Assembly (NCBI GenBank): GCA_000727475.1
Contig: KL647311.1
Location: 1,762,017-1,826,016, forward strand
Direction of reading: 5' to 3'
DNA from: Sarcocystis neurona
Taxonomy: Eukaryota > Apicomplexa > Conoidasida > Eucoccidiorida > Sarcocystidae
DNA: 64,000 bases
Shown here: positions 34,301-46,430 of the stretch, in pieces
How positions within the stretch are numbered: position 1 is the first letter of the stretch
How the letters are laid out: each line of letters opens with the position of its first letter
Notes under the pieces: model-generated
What the model saw: only the letters and a program-made list of their open reading frames with translations
What the model was told of the DNA's origin: nothing
The model's database searches: none
Made by a program: the position numbers and the translations under genes

Positions 34301-37300
34301 GGTGCAGCAGACGTCCTTCTGCGCGTCGCTGCTGCACCGGTAGGGGCGCGCGGGCGCGCAAATTTGACGTGAACCGACGGCGTATATGTTGTGTTTGAGA
34401 CGAACTGACGGACATCCCTCTGCATCTGTTTCTCTTCACATATGTATATGTATTTGTTCTTCGAGACGAATTTACGCGGATCCCTCTGCACCTGTCTATC
34501 CATATACATATACATACGTTTCTTGCTCGAGATGAAGTTATAATACGGGCATTCTTCTTCATCTGACTTCCTGTCTACATAGCTTTCTTGTACGAGACGC
34601 GGACCCCTCTGCATCCGTTGATACCCATACATGTATATGTGTGTGTGTATCTACACATGTGTTTCTATACGCATGTTCTTCTGCTCTCAGTATCCGTGGG
34701 AAAACGGGCCACTTCTTCGCGACGCCGATTCTCAGTTCACTCTGGTGTATCTACACCCGGGTTTTGCCGTCCTGCCCGCCTTCGTCGATTCCACCAGTGA
34801 CGCGTCTCTCTTCACGCAGCCCGTGGGTAGACACGACGTCCGCTCTCCTCTCTTCTACTCTCTGCTGCGCAAACAGCAGCAGCTGCTGCAGCACGAGCTT
34901 CTTTTGCAGCAGCAGCAGAAGCAGCCGGAGGGGCGACCCCAGTGGCAGCAGCAGCAGGGAGCGGGGGGCGGACGTGAGGTGGTAAAGGAGGAAATGCGTT
35001 GGGTCGTGCCTTTCCCGTTGCAGCAGCAGAGACTGCTGCAACACCAGCAGAATGCCGAGCAGACGTGGTTGCAGGGACAGCGGGAGATGGACACGCAGCA
35101 GGAGACAGCGGAGGACGGGCAGCAGGAGACGGAGAAGAACGGACAGCAGGAGACGGACAAGGACTGGCAGCAGGAGATGGAGAAGGACAGGCAGCAGGAA
35201 AGGGAGAAGGACGGCCAGCAGCAGAAGGATGGGCAACAGCAGAAGGACGGGCAGCAGGAGGCGAACGCGCAGCAGGAGAAGAACGGCCAGCAGGAGAAGG
35301 ACGGCCAGGAGAGTGAGCAGCAGGGGAGGCAGCGGCAGCAGCCGGAATTTCCTCTTCCTTTTCTTTTTCCGTTCTCTTCTGCTTTCTTTTCTTCTTCCTT
35401 CTGGCGAGACGAGGAGGGGATGCTGCTCTCAGTTGTTATGGACTCCCACGTATTCAAGAAAATCCACATACCCGGGTGCAGCAGCAGCAACAGACGTTTA
35501 AGGAGAAAAAGCACAAGCAAGAACAGCCTTCAGAAGAAACGCATCTCCTACACACGCTGCTATTTTGCTCTCGTCAAGTTTCCTCATCATTTCTGCTTTC
35601 TTCCCTCGCCGTCTCCTCCTCCTTTCTCTTCTCTCGCACCGGCTACCTCTCCTGCATCCCCTGCAGCTCCAAGCAGACGGCAGCAAACTGCTGCTGCCGC
35701 GGATCCTGCTGCGTCGCCCGCAGTCGTCCCTGCTCCTGCTCTCTCTTCTGCAGCTGCTGCGTCCTCTTCTGTTGCCGGTGATGCCTCCTCTTTCCCTGCT
35801 ACTTCTCCGACGCTTTCTCCTAATCCTGGCGCCCCGCAGGCTTCCACCAGTCCTGCTGCTGCTGCTGGTGCCGGTGCAGCGGTTCCTCTCCAGCAGCAGC
35901 AGCACCGACAGCAGCAGCCGCACCAGCACCAACAGCCGTACGTGCCTCCGTCCTCCCGTCGTTTGGCGGAGCGTCTTCACCCGCCTGCAGCAGCGACACA
36001 GCAGCAACACCAGCAGCCACAGCAGCAGCAGCAGCAGTTGCCGAAGGCCCAGCAGCAGGAAGATCAGCAGGCGTCTGGGCTACAGACAAAGAAAGGCAGC
36101 CGACGCCGGATGGCACAGGCAGGCTTCAAAGGTTGGAGCAGGTCTGCGTGGTATTCTTCTGAAATATCTTGGACGTGTAGTGCACCTCCTGCTGTTGTGT
36201 CGGGCGCGGCCCTGGGCCTCTCGTCTTTCTTCGCTGCTGGTGGTGCTGCTGCACCTGCCTCTGGCTCCTCCTCTGCTGCTGAAGGAGGGCATGCAACGTC
36301 GAAGAACCAGCCGCAGCGGTTTTTCTACGAGTCGTCAAAATTCCCTGCTGCCGCACGAGCAGCCGTTGCAGCTCAGGCTGCACACGGCGAAGAACAGCAC
36401 TGCGTTTACGTAGTAGCTTCCTTCAGTATAAAGAGCATCCAGGAATTTATTAAGCAGGAGACGCGGCGTGGAAAAGCAGCAGCAGCAGCAGCAGCTCACG
36501 CCCAAATGTTTCCGGTGCCACCACCGGCAGCAGAGGCAACGGCCAAAGGAGGAAAAAGAGGAGAGAAAGCAACAGCGACAAGTGAACGAGCCGCAGCAAC
36601 GGGAGGGGCGGAAGGAGGACGAGGAGCAGCAGAAGGAGGAAGGAAAGAAGCAGCAGCTGGAGCTACAGCAGCAGGAAGCAGCACAGTAGCAGGAAGCAGG
36701 GCAGCAGCAGAAGCGACGGCTGGGAAAGGTTCGGAAGGGAGTAAACAGAAGGAGAATGAGAAAGGACAGAGAGGAGGAGATGGAGGAGGGGGAGGGGGAG
36801 GAGAAGAGAGAAGAAAAGAAAGGAAGAAGTTTCTGTCTCTAATTTTCCCGCAACAGAAAGACGACGGACCAGCAGCAGTAGCACTGGTGCGTTTCTGCGG
36901 CAACCCACTGCAACAGCTGCTTGCTTTAGACGCGAGCAATAAGCGACTCTTGTTTCTGCAAGCCGTGCCTGCAGCGAAGTCGATCATCAAGGTGGTGGAA
37001 AGTGAAAGTGCTGCTGCTTCTCGTCCTTCCCTTTCGCCTGCTCTTCTTCCCGTCTCTACTTCCGGTGCCGCTCCTTCCCTGCGACCCCCCCACGCTTCCC
37101 CAGAAAGCAGCAGCGGCGCGCCGAGACGGAGCGGCAGCGACAGCGACAGTAGCAGCACAAGTGGCAGCAGCAGCAGCAGTAGCGACAGTAGCAGCAGCAG
37201 TGGGAGCAGCAGCAACGGCAGAGTTTTTAGAAGGCTGTCGACTGCAGTCTCACGTAGGGGGACGGGAGAAGGAGTAGGAAACGCGTCTGGCGCAGCAGCC

Positions 37301-38874
37301 GGCAGTTCACCTGCAGCAGCGGCGCCAGCAGAAGAAAGCAGGCTACAACGGGAAGAGCAACGTGAACAGGAGCGGCGACAACTCACACAGGGGCAGGTGG
37401 GGAAGCAGCAAGTGGAGGAGGAGGGGGAAGAAGAGAATCAGCTGTTTCACTGGGAAAGGCGGCTGCTGCGACACCACTGGTATTCGCCAGCAGCACAAGC
37501 GCAGAGAAGGAGAGTCTGGCGTATGGAAGAACAGCAGCGAGGCATTTCCGCTGCTGGCACTAGAAGTGGTGCTGGCTCAACGGATCTTCTTGCTGGCAGG
37601 AGAAAAAGAATCAAAGAGACATTTTTCTGCGTTGCTGCCGTCATCTTGGACGAGTATTATCGAGAGGTGACCCCCTGCACACAGCTGCTGCTCGATCATG
37701 CCGCAGGCCTCACTGCAGCAGAAGCAGCCGCGTCTGCGGCGGCCCGGAGAGCCGAAGACGCAGCTGCTGCTGCGCAGGCAGTCGCCGCTGCTGCTGCTGG
37801 GGGAGGGGATGCTGCCGCTGCTGCTGTGGCCGGCGAGGGGGCTGCCGCTGGTGCTGCGGCGTCTGGTGCGGCAGCGACTCCACCTGAGGCAGCGGAGCGA
37901 ACTCCAATAGCGACGCGTGTCTCCGCAGCGGAAGGAGCGGGACAAGCAGCAGGAGAAAGGAGAAAAAAAGGAGGAAAGCGACTAGCAAGAGCAATCCTAA
38001 CTCCTCCGTGGCAGCCGGTCTGGCTCCACTTTGAAGAGAGCAGCAAATCGATAATCCTTTTTTCTTTCGACCACGTTAGAAAGGAAGACCTGATCATCAC
38101 GTCGATCAATAGCAGCACCATGCGCCCGAACTACAACCTGCGAATGAGAAGTTTTTGCAGCGGCTGGTTTCTTCATTCCGACAACTCCACCGGCAGCAAG
38201 CTTCTCCTTATAGGTACGTGGATATTTCCTCATAAGGTCATATATCTATCTCTGAAAGAGTTGGTTTTATAAGTGTATGTGTACGTGTATGTGTGTGTGA
38301 CTGGGGGCGGGGGGGGGGTGGGGGAGAGGGTGGAGGGGCGGTGGGGCGATGATTCGTTCTCTTGCTCTTTATGAGTCACTCCCCGTGAATATCTCTCGAC
38401 GTATATATTCTATGCACATATATCTAGCCGCTTTTGTGTCCCGCTCCCACCGTCTCTGTGTCTATATGTATATATATAAGTAAATTACAAGTGTCTCTGA
38501 GTACTTGCCTGCTACGTGCATGCATTCGTATTACTTTTAAATACATATATGTGTGGATGCATATGTGTCCGTATGTGTATCCTTTGAATTTATAACGAGG
38601 AGTACATGTGTATATATGTATGTGTATACAGGTTTACTGTTTTGTGACACACCCAATTTAGAGATTGCTACGTGTGGGTGTGGACAAGTGGATGTAGGAT
38701 TCTCTGTTGTATGATTTGCTTCGTTAACCGTAAACTGTTGCTGCTGCAGGTGACCGCGCCCCCTATCAGGATACGCTGCATGCGATCGATGCAGCTACGG
38801 GAGAGTGTGAACGCACGTCGCTTTTCCGATCTGCTTCTACTTTCTTCGCTGCTGCAGGGGTCAACAGGCAGTAA
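31351..38874 (+). CDS. large single-pass membrane protein with PQQ/beta-propeller-like body (unassigned)
   Basis: Proposed exons: 31351-31632, about 33078-33308, 34691-38213 and 38750-38874, about 1386 residues; phases 0, 0 and 1 agree. Exon 1 begins with ATGATG and encodes one membrane segment (FRFCATLFLVLTTLFVIRM) with no signal cleavage site, so a type II anchor is likely. Exon 2 (boundaries uncertain; donor GTATGT at 33309 or GTAGAT at 33291) has GVPLWSVRTAGKTAL. Exon 3 is one long frame with strand-like pieces (GMLLSVVMDSHVFKKIHI, QQLLALDASNKRLLFLQ, PVWLHFEESSKSIILFSF) separated by Gln, Ala, Ser and Glu/Lys tracts. Exon 4 restores GDRAPYQDTLHAIDAATGE, a typical PQQ-repeat phrase, and stops at TAA. 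The propeller is inferred from such LxALDAxTGE-like phrases and from alternating hydrophobic strands. A relation to luminal sensors or ER propeller proteins is possible but unproven. Exon 3 and the exon 3-4 join are the best supported parts. Confidence 0.6.
32220..34640. repeat. microsatellite-rich interval (TA, TG, TATG), probable introns of the propeller-like gene
   Basis: TATATATATG, TGTGTG and TATGTATG runs occur throughout, densest at 32560-32770, 33410-33450, 33605-33630 and 33855-34060. Frames give Tyr/Ile/Cys/Val strings only. The one exception is about 33023-33308, where a non-repetitive open frame is proposed as an exon. Confidence 0.75.
34280..34291. promoter_or_regulatory. 12-bp perfect palindrome GTGTACGTACAC
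   Basis: This is an exact copy of the palindrome also found at 46981 and 47245. It lies in the proposed intron before the large exon at 34691. Function is unknown; a protein-binding site is one possibility. Confidence 0.4.
35078..35335 (+). repeat. in-frame 30-bp coding repeat (QQETEKNG-type units)
   Basis: Within the large exon, units of roughly 10 codons follow the pattern D/N-G-Q-Q-E-T/M/R-E/D-K (for example GQQETEKNGQQETDKDWQQE). They then shorten to GQQQKD and GQQEKD units. The reading frame is kept throughout. The product would be a hydrophilic, helix-prone insert. Confidence 0.85.
38298..38350 (+). repeat. G-rich run with G-quadruplex potential
   Basis: On the plus strand, runs of five, ten and five G are followed by GGG and GGGG with short spacers, about 85 bp inside the last intron of the propeller-like gene. 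At least four G-tracts lie within 50 bases in the sense strand, so both DNA and pre-mRNA could form a quadruplex. Confidence 0.7.
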
Positions 38875-38879
38875 TTACG

Positions 38880-41800
38880 TATCACAAAGATCGGTTATCA
38901 ACCCACACGTGGAATTGTTTGTAATTTGACTGGACGGAAAATGTCGACGTACAATTACGTATCAAAAAATTTTCGCACAGATGTCGATACGTGCGCGCGC
39001 GCGGAGCTTTATGGAATACGCACTGTGTTCAAGTTGCCATGTTTGACCGTTTGGCTGCTCAAGATTTCAGCTTTTATACATACATATAGATAGATAGATA
39101 CGCTCGAGATTTCAACTGTGTATACGTGTGTATGGAGAGGGGGAGAAAAAAGGGTTATTTCGCCACATGCAAACGTATAAAATAAATACATGCATTTATA
39201 CACATGCACACGGATGAAGGGCTGGGTTTCAATACACAGCCCTTCATAATCATACATATACATATATATAAATATATATATTGTGTCACTTCGGTAGCGT
39301 TGAGTACTAAAGTGCTACCGTGTAAACCCTACCGTCTGCAGTGGCTTTCGAATTTTTTGCTGCAGGAGGCCGCAGTAGCTGAGCTTGCGCGTAAAGGAAT
39401 GCATACAAATACAGGTGGATAGCTGTACATTTTTGTGTATGTATCCATGTGTCTCGTTCTGTATATATATAAATACATTACAGCTGCGTCGGCACATGAC
39501 CGTGTACGCGAGCATTACGTCCGCTTCGGGGTTACTGCGAGTGATGGGCGGATCTCTCTCCGAATGTGAAACAGCTAAAGTGCAGCATTGAGCGGCTGGG
39601 GTGGATTCATGGAATGTCAACTACTTAGTACAATAGCACATTTATATATGCGCACGAATTTATGTCTTGTTCAATATGTTACCCAGTAGTGGGATAATCT
39701 GTCTTTTGTATTCAGTGGAAAAGATGTAGGTGGAAATACGTGGAGAGCTGTAGATGTCTTAAGGTGATCGCTTGTTTATAAATGCGGCACTGCTCTAGCT
39801 GCATGCGCAGGGCTGAGAGCTGTTACAGAATTAAATGATGGGACACACATGTGTATATGTGTCTTTACATATGTGCATACGTACAAACGCATATATACGT
39901 GTTTGTGCACGTATGCGTGCATGTGCATATGTGTTACGACATAGAAGTCGGTTATATATCTCTATGAGTCTCCCAATTTCGTAGATGTGTCCTTGGGTAC
40001 GACAACGTCCTTGGCACAGTCTACGTGGAAGATGACTTTTGCATTTGCAGCGGGTAAAGTGTTTGCTATGGGAGTTCAATCTGAAAGCCTCAACGCCTGC
40101 AGCACAGGTGTACATGCGCTTCAACGCCTCGTACCTAGTAGTTGTTCAGCAGTTCAGGTGTATTTACACCTCACTCCGTGTGCACCGCGGGAAACAAGGA
40201 GTCGCGGTAGCTTTGATTTTCATGCCAAAACTGCGGACCTGACCACACACGCCAATATTTCTACCCCGTTTTCCGCAAGTGTACGCCTTCCCCCCGTCGC
40301 GCGTTACTTGCTACACTGATCACTTCACTTGCACGTCCAGGCGCGAGTGAGGACAGTAGTAGCTTTGTTCTAGCTCAGCTCCCACGTGGGTATGTACACC
40401 TCGCTGTGATTGCTGTCAGTGGCAGAAAGGAAAGTGGACAAGGAAAGCGTAACATTTGCAATCGGTACACTGCACCTGAAGCGCAGAAGCTGCCGCAGCC
40501 CTTGATTCGCTGGTGTCGCGGCAACATAGTGGAAATGTTCATACACCTCAGTTGTAGGACAGACTTGTGAACTTGCTTGGAGTCGCAAACAGCGGCGACA
40601 GCGAGTGCACGTTCACATGTGGAAGTTGCAGCGTACGTGAAGGGTGCTGAATTCGTGAAAACACTGCCGCCAGTGGGCGGCGATCTGGGCAGTCGTTCAC
40701 ATCGTTGGAGTGTACGTACATCGCAGGAAGTTTGCACTCGAACAAGTCAGCAACCTCCGTGTGCTGGATAAAACCCGCTGCTTACCGGCGTTTCCCCTGC
40801 AAATCATATTTGCACTCAAGCAAGTTAGCAAATTCACTGTACTCGAGAAAAACCGCTCCTTTACGGCGTTACACCTGCAAATCAAGTGGATGCACATCCG
40901 AGTTCGTTATACGTGCTGATGGCTTGCAATCTTAATTGTTGGTTGCACACTTTAGATGCAACCCGGAAAAAGTCGCGAACTTTCCCTCCAAACGTACCCA
41001 CACCTCATTTTATTCGCACGCAAGTGAGGTGGGCCGGTAGTCTCACCCGAGGTTCCACCTCACTGCCATCTCGCTCGTTATTTCATATACCAGCCCAGGC
41101 CCCTCCACCCGTGGAAGCTAAACTGTATCATGAAAAGCAGCTCTGCTGCACGACCACGGTGGAAAGCCTTGATGGGGTGCGTGCGCTAAATCCTGTTCGT
41201 TCAGAAGTTTGAGTGCCAGCGCTTCGTAGCCTGCACCACGTCACTCCTTTTTCTGCACTGAAAAAATTCAATAACGATTCTTCCATCTTCCTTCGCTGCC
41301 TTCGCAGCAACTTTTTTTAAGTAGCGCCATTTTGATCTTTCCCGCCGTCCTCCACAAGTCACTGTTTCCCCTTTTTTCTGGTAACTTGCAGGAGCACATT
41401 GTATCTCCTCTATGAAACGCTTTACTTTTTTTCGCGTATTTCTCTACGGCGGCACGTCTGCCAAGTTGCGCGTCCTTTGGGGGTGGTCACAAGTTTTTCC
41501 AAGTTAAACACTACTTAAGCCCTTTCGTATCCGCAGACGTATACTTTACGTCTTTAAGTGGAAAGATGATTCTCCGGACTTTCCGCCTTGCCAGCTGTGG
41601 GACATTTTACCACTTGCTGTGTTCCTCTGGCATGGTGACTGCTGACAGCCTCAACAGCTGGCACTGGATGAATCGACGTACAATGCAGGAGCTTTTTGAC
41701 GTAAATTCGGAGCAACCTCTAGAGGTCTACTTCCCGGACTTCACCTTGTCCTGTCGCCTGTATACTGCATAGTTTTCAGGCCACCCACAGTGCACTAAGG

Positions 41801-42080
41801 TAAACACATACGTCTTTGATGGCTTGAGACGAAGGAAAAAATTCCTGTTTACTCACATGTACGTGGCCGGCAACCATCACGAAGGCATTTATACGCATCG
41901 AGTGCGTGCAGCCGGTTCTGCCCGGCGTAGCTCTCCCGTGCGCTGTGGAGAGAGGGGGACGGACACGTACATGCGTGTTGCTGTATACTTGTCCAAATCC
42001 GGATGTATTTCTCGATGATCTTTGGCGTCTGAATCACGGCACCAGCTACCAATGAAGTGGCACATGGCATGTACGGCTAT
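38880..42080. other. repeat-poor stretch with no recognisable gene
   Basis: Stops are frequent in all frames and CAG tracts are absent. A 68-codon ATG frame at 41566-41772 looks protein-like in composition but has no motif. Several degenerate GTGTAC/CACC-type phrases and a 78-bp duplication lie at 40.1-40.9 kb (separate entry). TA runs occur at 39256-39282 and 39460-39476. Confidence 0.55.
40731..40886. repeat. 78-bp imperfect tandem duplication
   Basis: TTTGCACTCGAACAAGTCAG at 40731 recurs at 40809 as TTTGCACTCAAGCAAGTTAG. Both copies end in CCTGCAAATCA. One plus-strand frame (26 residues per unit) and one minus-strand frame stay open across both copies. A related inverted segment occurs at about 40555-40590 (ACTTGTGAACTTGCTTGGAG). 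Confidence 0.8.
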
Positions 42081-42689
42081 TGATCAGCACTGACTTTCAG
42101 AGGTGCTGGAGATACGCGTGTCTCGTATAGCCCGTACACCGCGGACGCCGACCACACGGTACATGGCAGAAAATCTCGACGTTTTCGCAGCGGAGACCCG
42201 CGTGCTATGCCTGCTGCTCCTGACGCACAGGTTCAGTAAATACGTCTTCGAAGCAGACGTAAATCTGTTCGTTAAAGTGTTGATGAAGTTGACGTAAGAC
42301 GGAGCGGCGGCTGCAGCGCGAGGGCGTCTACCAGAGACACCTCCCGCCAGACCCTCCACGAGCAGCGGCTCAAGAGCATGAGGCACCAATACATGTATGT
42401 CTACGCACATATGTGGATAGAGTAATAGAGAAACGAATACAAGAGTGTACAGACAATAAATATGTGGAAGTGGATGGATGCAGGAGCAGCAGTAACAGCT
42501 ACAGCAGCAGTAGTGGCTACAGCTACAGCAGCAGTTGGAGCTGCACCTACAGCAGGAACCGCAGCAGTCGTAGCAGCAGTAACAGCAGCACAGCAGGTGC
42601 GACAGAAGCAGCAGCCGCAGGGATAGAATCAGCACCAATGGGGAAATACGGGTAGAGTCACAAGCAGGTGAAGCAGTGACAGCAGTGTA

Positions 42690-43160
42690 GTGGCAACAGC
42701 ATTCACCAACGGGGTCACCGATTTAACAGCCGCAGAACCGCAAGACAGCGGTGCACAAGCAGCAGCAGAGCAGCAACGGCATCATGAGCCCTCCGATGGA
42801 GTACAGCAAATCGCAGCAGCAAGAGAGCACCACCAGCGACGTACGAGCAGAGTTGTAGAAGGAGCGGAGCAACAACTGCAGCAGAAGTGGAAGTAGTCTA
42901 CTGAACTAGGGCCCCGTAACAATCTTTTCCGTTTTTTCCTCCTCCAAAGAGAGGAGAGAATTTTTTTTTAACGCAGGAGCTTGTCTTGCCTCCCTCCTTC
43001 TGGAGTCAAATGCAAAATTACGTCCTACATCGCAGTCGCACATGCACCGCTGACAGGTGGTACCGTTGCACCTGCTTTTATTGCTGCGGCTGTAGCTGCT
43101 TTTTTTGGTGTTGCTGCTTTTGCTCTTTCTTCTCGTAAGAGTGCTGTAGCTAACTTTTGA
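42690..43160 (+). CDS. candidate small protein with C-terminal membrane segment (3' exons)
   Basis: The last exon is proposed at 42977-43160. After the acceptor TTTAACGCAG| it encodes CLPPSGVKCKITSYIAVAHA, followed by a hydrophobic helix (VAPAFIAAAVAAFFGVAAFAL), a short basic tail SSRKSAVANF and TGA. This looks like the end of a type I or tail-anchored membrane protein. The preceding frame at 42690-42896 (FTNGVTDLTAAEPQDSGAQA, then a Gln/Arg-rich part ending QQKWK) is likely another exon. Ala/Val-rich sequence at 42480-42620 and an open segment at 42085-42235 may be earlier exons. Joins are not resolved and no family is recognised. Confidence 0.4.
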
Positions 43161-44460
43161 CCTGCTGCTTCTTGTGCAGCCCTTAGTTACTGCTGCTGCT
43201 GCGGCAGCTGCTTCTTTCGTTTTGGTGTGCTACGTCTCCCGTCATCGGCCACAGCAGCAAGAAGAATTTCCACAACAGCAGGAGCAGCGCCAGCAGCAGA
43301 AGGAGCAGCAGCAGATTTGAAAGGGGAGCAGGAACTACATAACTAGAAGTTCTGAAAACAGTTATGCAAACAGCGGAGGCAGTCCTTGAAGCTGCTACAA
43401 CAGCGGCAGCAGCAGCAGCATGAGTGGAGGAAGGAACAGCAGGAGCAGCAGCAAAAATAGAAGTGCAGTACAGACCTAGGAGCAGTGGAAGCAAAGGCAA
43501 CAACAGTGTGGAAGCTGCAACAGCAGCAGGGAGAACTGCTGGAGCGGCAGCAATACCGGCACGTGTACACCCAGCAGCACCCGCAGAGTTCAACCTGCGG
43601 CAGAAGCAGCCAGATTAGTGCGACGTGTAGCAGCAGCAGCAGCGTTGTCACTTGGTGCCACAACAACAGCGACAGCACCAGGGGAAGCAGCACAAGCAGC
43701 AACACGGAGAAGCATAACAGCAGCAGGAGGTGGAGGAGTGGCACCTGCGGTTGCCGCTGGTGCGGCACCTGCGGCTGCAGCAGGAGCGGTAGCTGCCGCT
43801 GCAGCAGGAGCTGTACCTGCGGCTGCCTGCAGTATTGGAGGCTGCAGCAAGGGAGCAGGAATGGCTTCCGTGCACATAAGGATATAGAACTAGAAGCAGG
43901 GGCAGGAGGGTCGAGACGGCAGTAGCAGCGGCAGCGATGTGAGGGGCTGCTAACTAGCAGCGGGGGCAACAGCTGCAGCAAGATTATCACTGAAGGTGGA
44001 CACAGCAGCAGTAGCAGGGACGACAGGAGTGATATTTAAACGGGCAGCACAACAGCAGCGTCAGGAGCATGCGCAACAGCAGTTTGGAGCGCACGGGAAC
44101 AGCATTGCCAGCAAGGTGGGCAAGTGTAGAATAAGCAGCAACACCAGCAGACGCGCAACAACAACAACGGTAGCGAGCGTTGAGAAGAAGCTTCAGAAAA
44201 GCAGCCAACAGCAGAAGAAGCAAGAGCAGCATCACTGATATGAGAGGCAGCAAGACCTCTTTTTTTTTTAATAGAAGCAGCAGCGACACTTGAAGAAGAA
44301 GAAGCGCCAGCAGCAGCACTTTCTGAAGCGCCCGCAGCAGCAGCATGGGGAGTGCAGTGAAAGGAGGTGGCGAAAGCAGCAGGACCTCTGGCAGCAGCAG
44401 CACCAGCACCAGCAGATTCATTTCCTCAAGAAGGATCAGCAGACGACCCGGTACTGCAGC
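43160..44460. repeat. CAG-dense block, coding direction unresolved
   Basis: Both strands carry Ala-rich frames over the same bases, for example plus 43618-43887 and minus 43877-43590, with GAAPAAAAGAV-type repeats in either direction. The segment 43739-43830 is a tandem of GGCACCTGCGGCTGCAGCAG-like units. No further assignment can be supported. Confidence 0.7.
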
Positions 44461-44715
44461 TAGAGAGCAATAGTCAAGAAGGCGGAAGAGGGAGAAAGGA
44501 ATCGCAGTAATTCTGTGATACAGTTGGCAGGGAAAAGGAAGGACGGAAAGGACGAAAAGGAGAAGGACGAGAAGAGGAGAAGGGCAAAGTGACAGAGGAG
44601 ATAAAGAGCCAGATGAAGAAAAAGAACGAGAAAAAGGAGAAAGAGTAGCCGCAGCGCGCGCTGCAGCTGCAGCCGCAGAAGCAGCGCGAGAGAAAACAGC
44701 AGAAGTCTAAAAAGC

Positions 44716-45933
44716 ATGGACGCTGCCCTTTGGGAGAATAAGAGAGGAGAATGTCGATTGCAGCAGCAGCAGCAGCACTGGCGTGAAGACGGGCAGAGGC
44801 AGGAACAGCAGCGGCAGCATTACGGACAGCAGCCACAGCAGCACGTGCAGCAGAAGAAACAGCAGCAGCAGCAGCAAAATGGGAAGGGCAGGAGAAGCAG
44901 GACGGAAAAAGAAGAAGAAGAGGAAGCGTGCGGGAAACAGCAGCTCCTGGTACCCCAACTGCAACAGCAGACGCAAGGGCAACAGCTGCACGTGAACCAA
45001 AGGCTACTACCGCAGCAGGAGCAGCGGCGGTGGTGGGTGCAGCAGCAGCAGCACTTGTGGCCGTCGCAGCAGCAGCACCAGCGAAAGCAAGAGCAGGAGG
45101 AAGAAAAGCCGAAGCCCTGCCCTTGCGACTGTACAACGTTTTTTTGTGGACGAAGATGGAGTGGAAGAAGTCGAGGAGAGAAAAGAGTAGAAAAGAGCGT
45201 CCGTTTCGCGAGCAGCTCGTGGAGACCAGATGTACGCGTTCTTCAAATGACAACAGCAGCTTCTACGCAGCCGCTGCTGTTGCATCTGCCGTCGGAGCAG
45301 CCACTGCAGAAATCGGACTTGTTGCGCGTCCTGTGGCACTCGTCCCTGTCGCTGCTGCAGCTGATCTGGACGTTCTGCTGCTCTCTTTCTGCTGCTGCTG
45401 CTCTTCCTTCTCTGTCTTGTCTAACTCTACGCTCTTTGAACAAACGTGCAGGCTTCACTCTGTGCCCCTCGCGCCTCTTCGGTAATGCAGGTGCTGGTGC
45501 TTCTGCTGACAAAGCTGCAGCTGCAGGCGTCCCCGCTGCTGGTGCGGCGGGTTGTGCTGCCGCACCTCGTCCTGCTGCTGCCGCTGCTGCCCCGGGTGCG
45601 AGTCGCGCAGATTCTTTTTGCCTATCGGGTGATGGCAGTGCTACTGCTGCGGCTGTGGCGTCGTCGTCTGCTGGTGCTCCGTCTTTTTTTCGTGACGCGT
45701 CTTCTTCCGTTACTGCTGCGGCAGCGACACCTTCGCGTTCAGCTGCTCCTGCTGCTTGTGCCTCTGCTACAGCATGCGCAGACTCCACAAGCCCTCGCGG
45801 CGAGAGCGCGCACCGCAGTGGCTCTTTGGTGCTGCTGCTGTTGCTTGCATGCGCCATGGCGGCTTTTTTGCTGCTGCTGAAGCCTCCGACTGTCCAGAAG
45901 CCGCGGAGGCCCGCGTTGCCGCCGTTTGGGCAG
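44716..45933 (+). CDS. possible Gln/Ala-rich protein with membrane segment
   Basis: The frame opens with ATG and runs as a Gln/Arg/Glu-rich N-terminal half (QQQQQHWREDGQRQEQQRQH), then a Cys- and Ser-rich middle, then Ala-rich sequence. It reaches a hydrophobic helix (LVLLLLLACAMAAFLLLL) followed by a basic Pro-rich tail. A good donor (GGGCAG|GTAATA) sits at 45934, so the gene may continue. The opposite strand (45857-45243) is also open and protein-like (Ala/Glu/Lys-rich), so direction is uncertain. No family is recognised. Confidence 0.35.
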
Positions 45934-46289
45934 GTAATACATGCAGGCGGGGGCCGGCCGCGTCTTCACATGCGGCACCTTCAGCTCCCACAGCGACGGC
46001 AGCAGCAGCAGAGCACCAGCAACAGCAGTGACGCTGCATGAAGGAAAATGGGCAGCAGCGCAGCAGCAGGGGCAGCAACAGTAGCAGCAAAACACCGACA
46101 GAAGCAGCAGCGGGAGATCGGCAGAACTGCGTTCAAACGTACAGCAATTACGGCAGCTGCAACAAAGTAGCAGCAGGACTGCCAGCAGCGTCTGCAGCCA
46201 ACGCAACAGCAGCAGCAGAAGAGCGGAAGCGTACGCAGCACACGCCAAACCCAGCAGTCGCATGTTTGTGTGTTTAGACGAAGATATAC

Positions 46290-46430
46290 ATGCCTTTTCA
46301 TATAAGTCATCGACATATGTATATATATATGTTGTCTGCAGTGTATTATATATATATATCTGCACTGTTTGTAGTCATATATATATATTTATATGTATGT
46401 ATATATATATATATGTGCAGCGTATCATAC
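46290..46430. repeat. TA microsatellite
   Basis: Several pure TATATATA runs are separated by CTGCAGTG and GTAGTC. It is simple sequence with no coding content. Confidence 0.85.
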
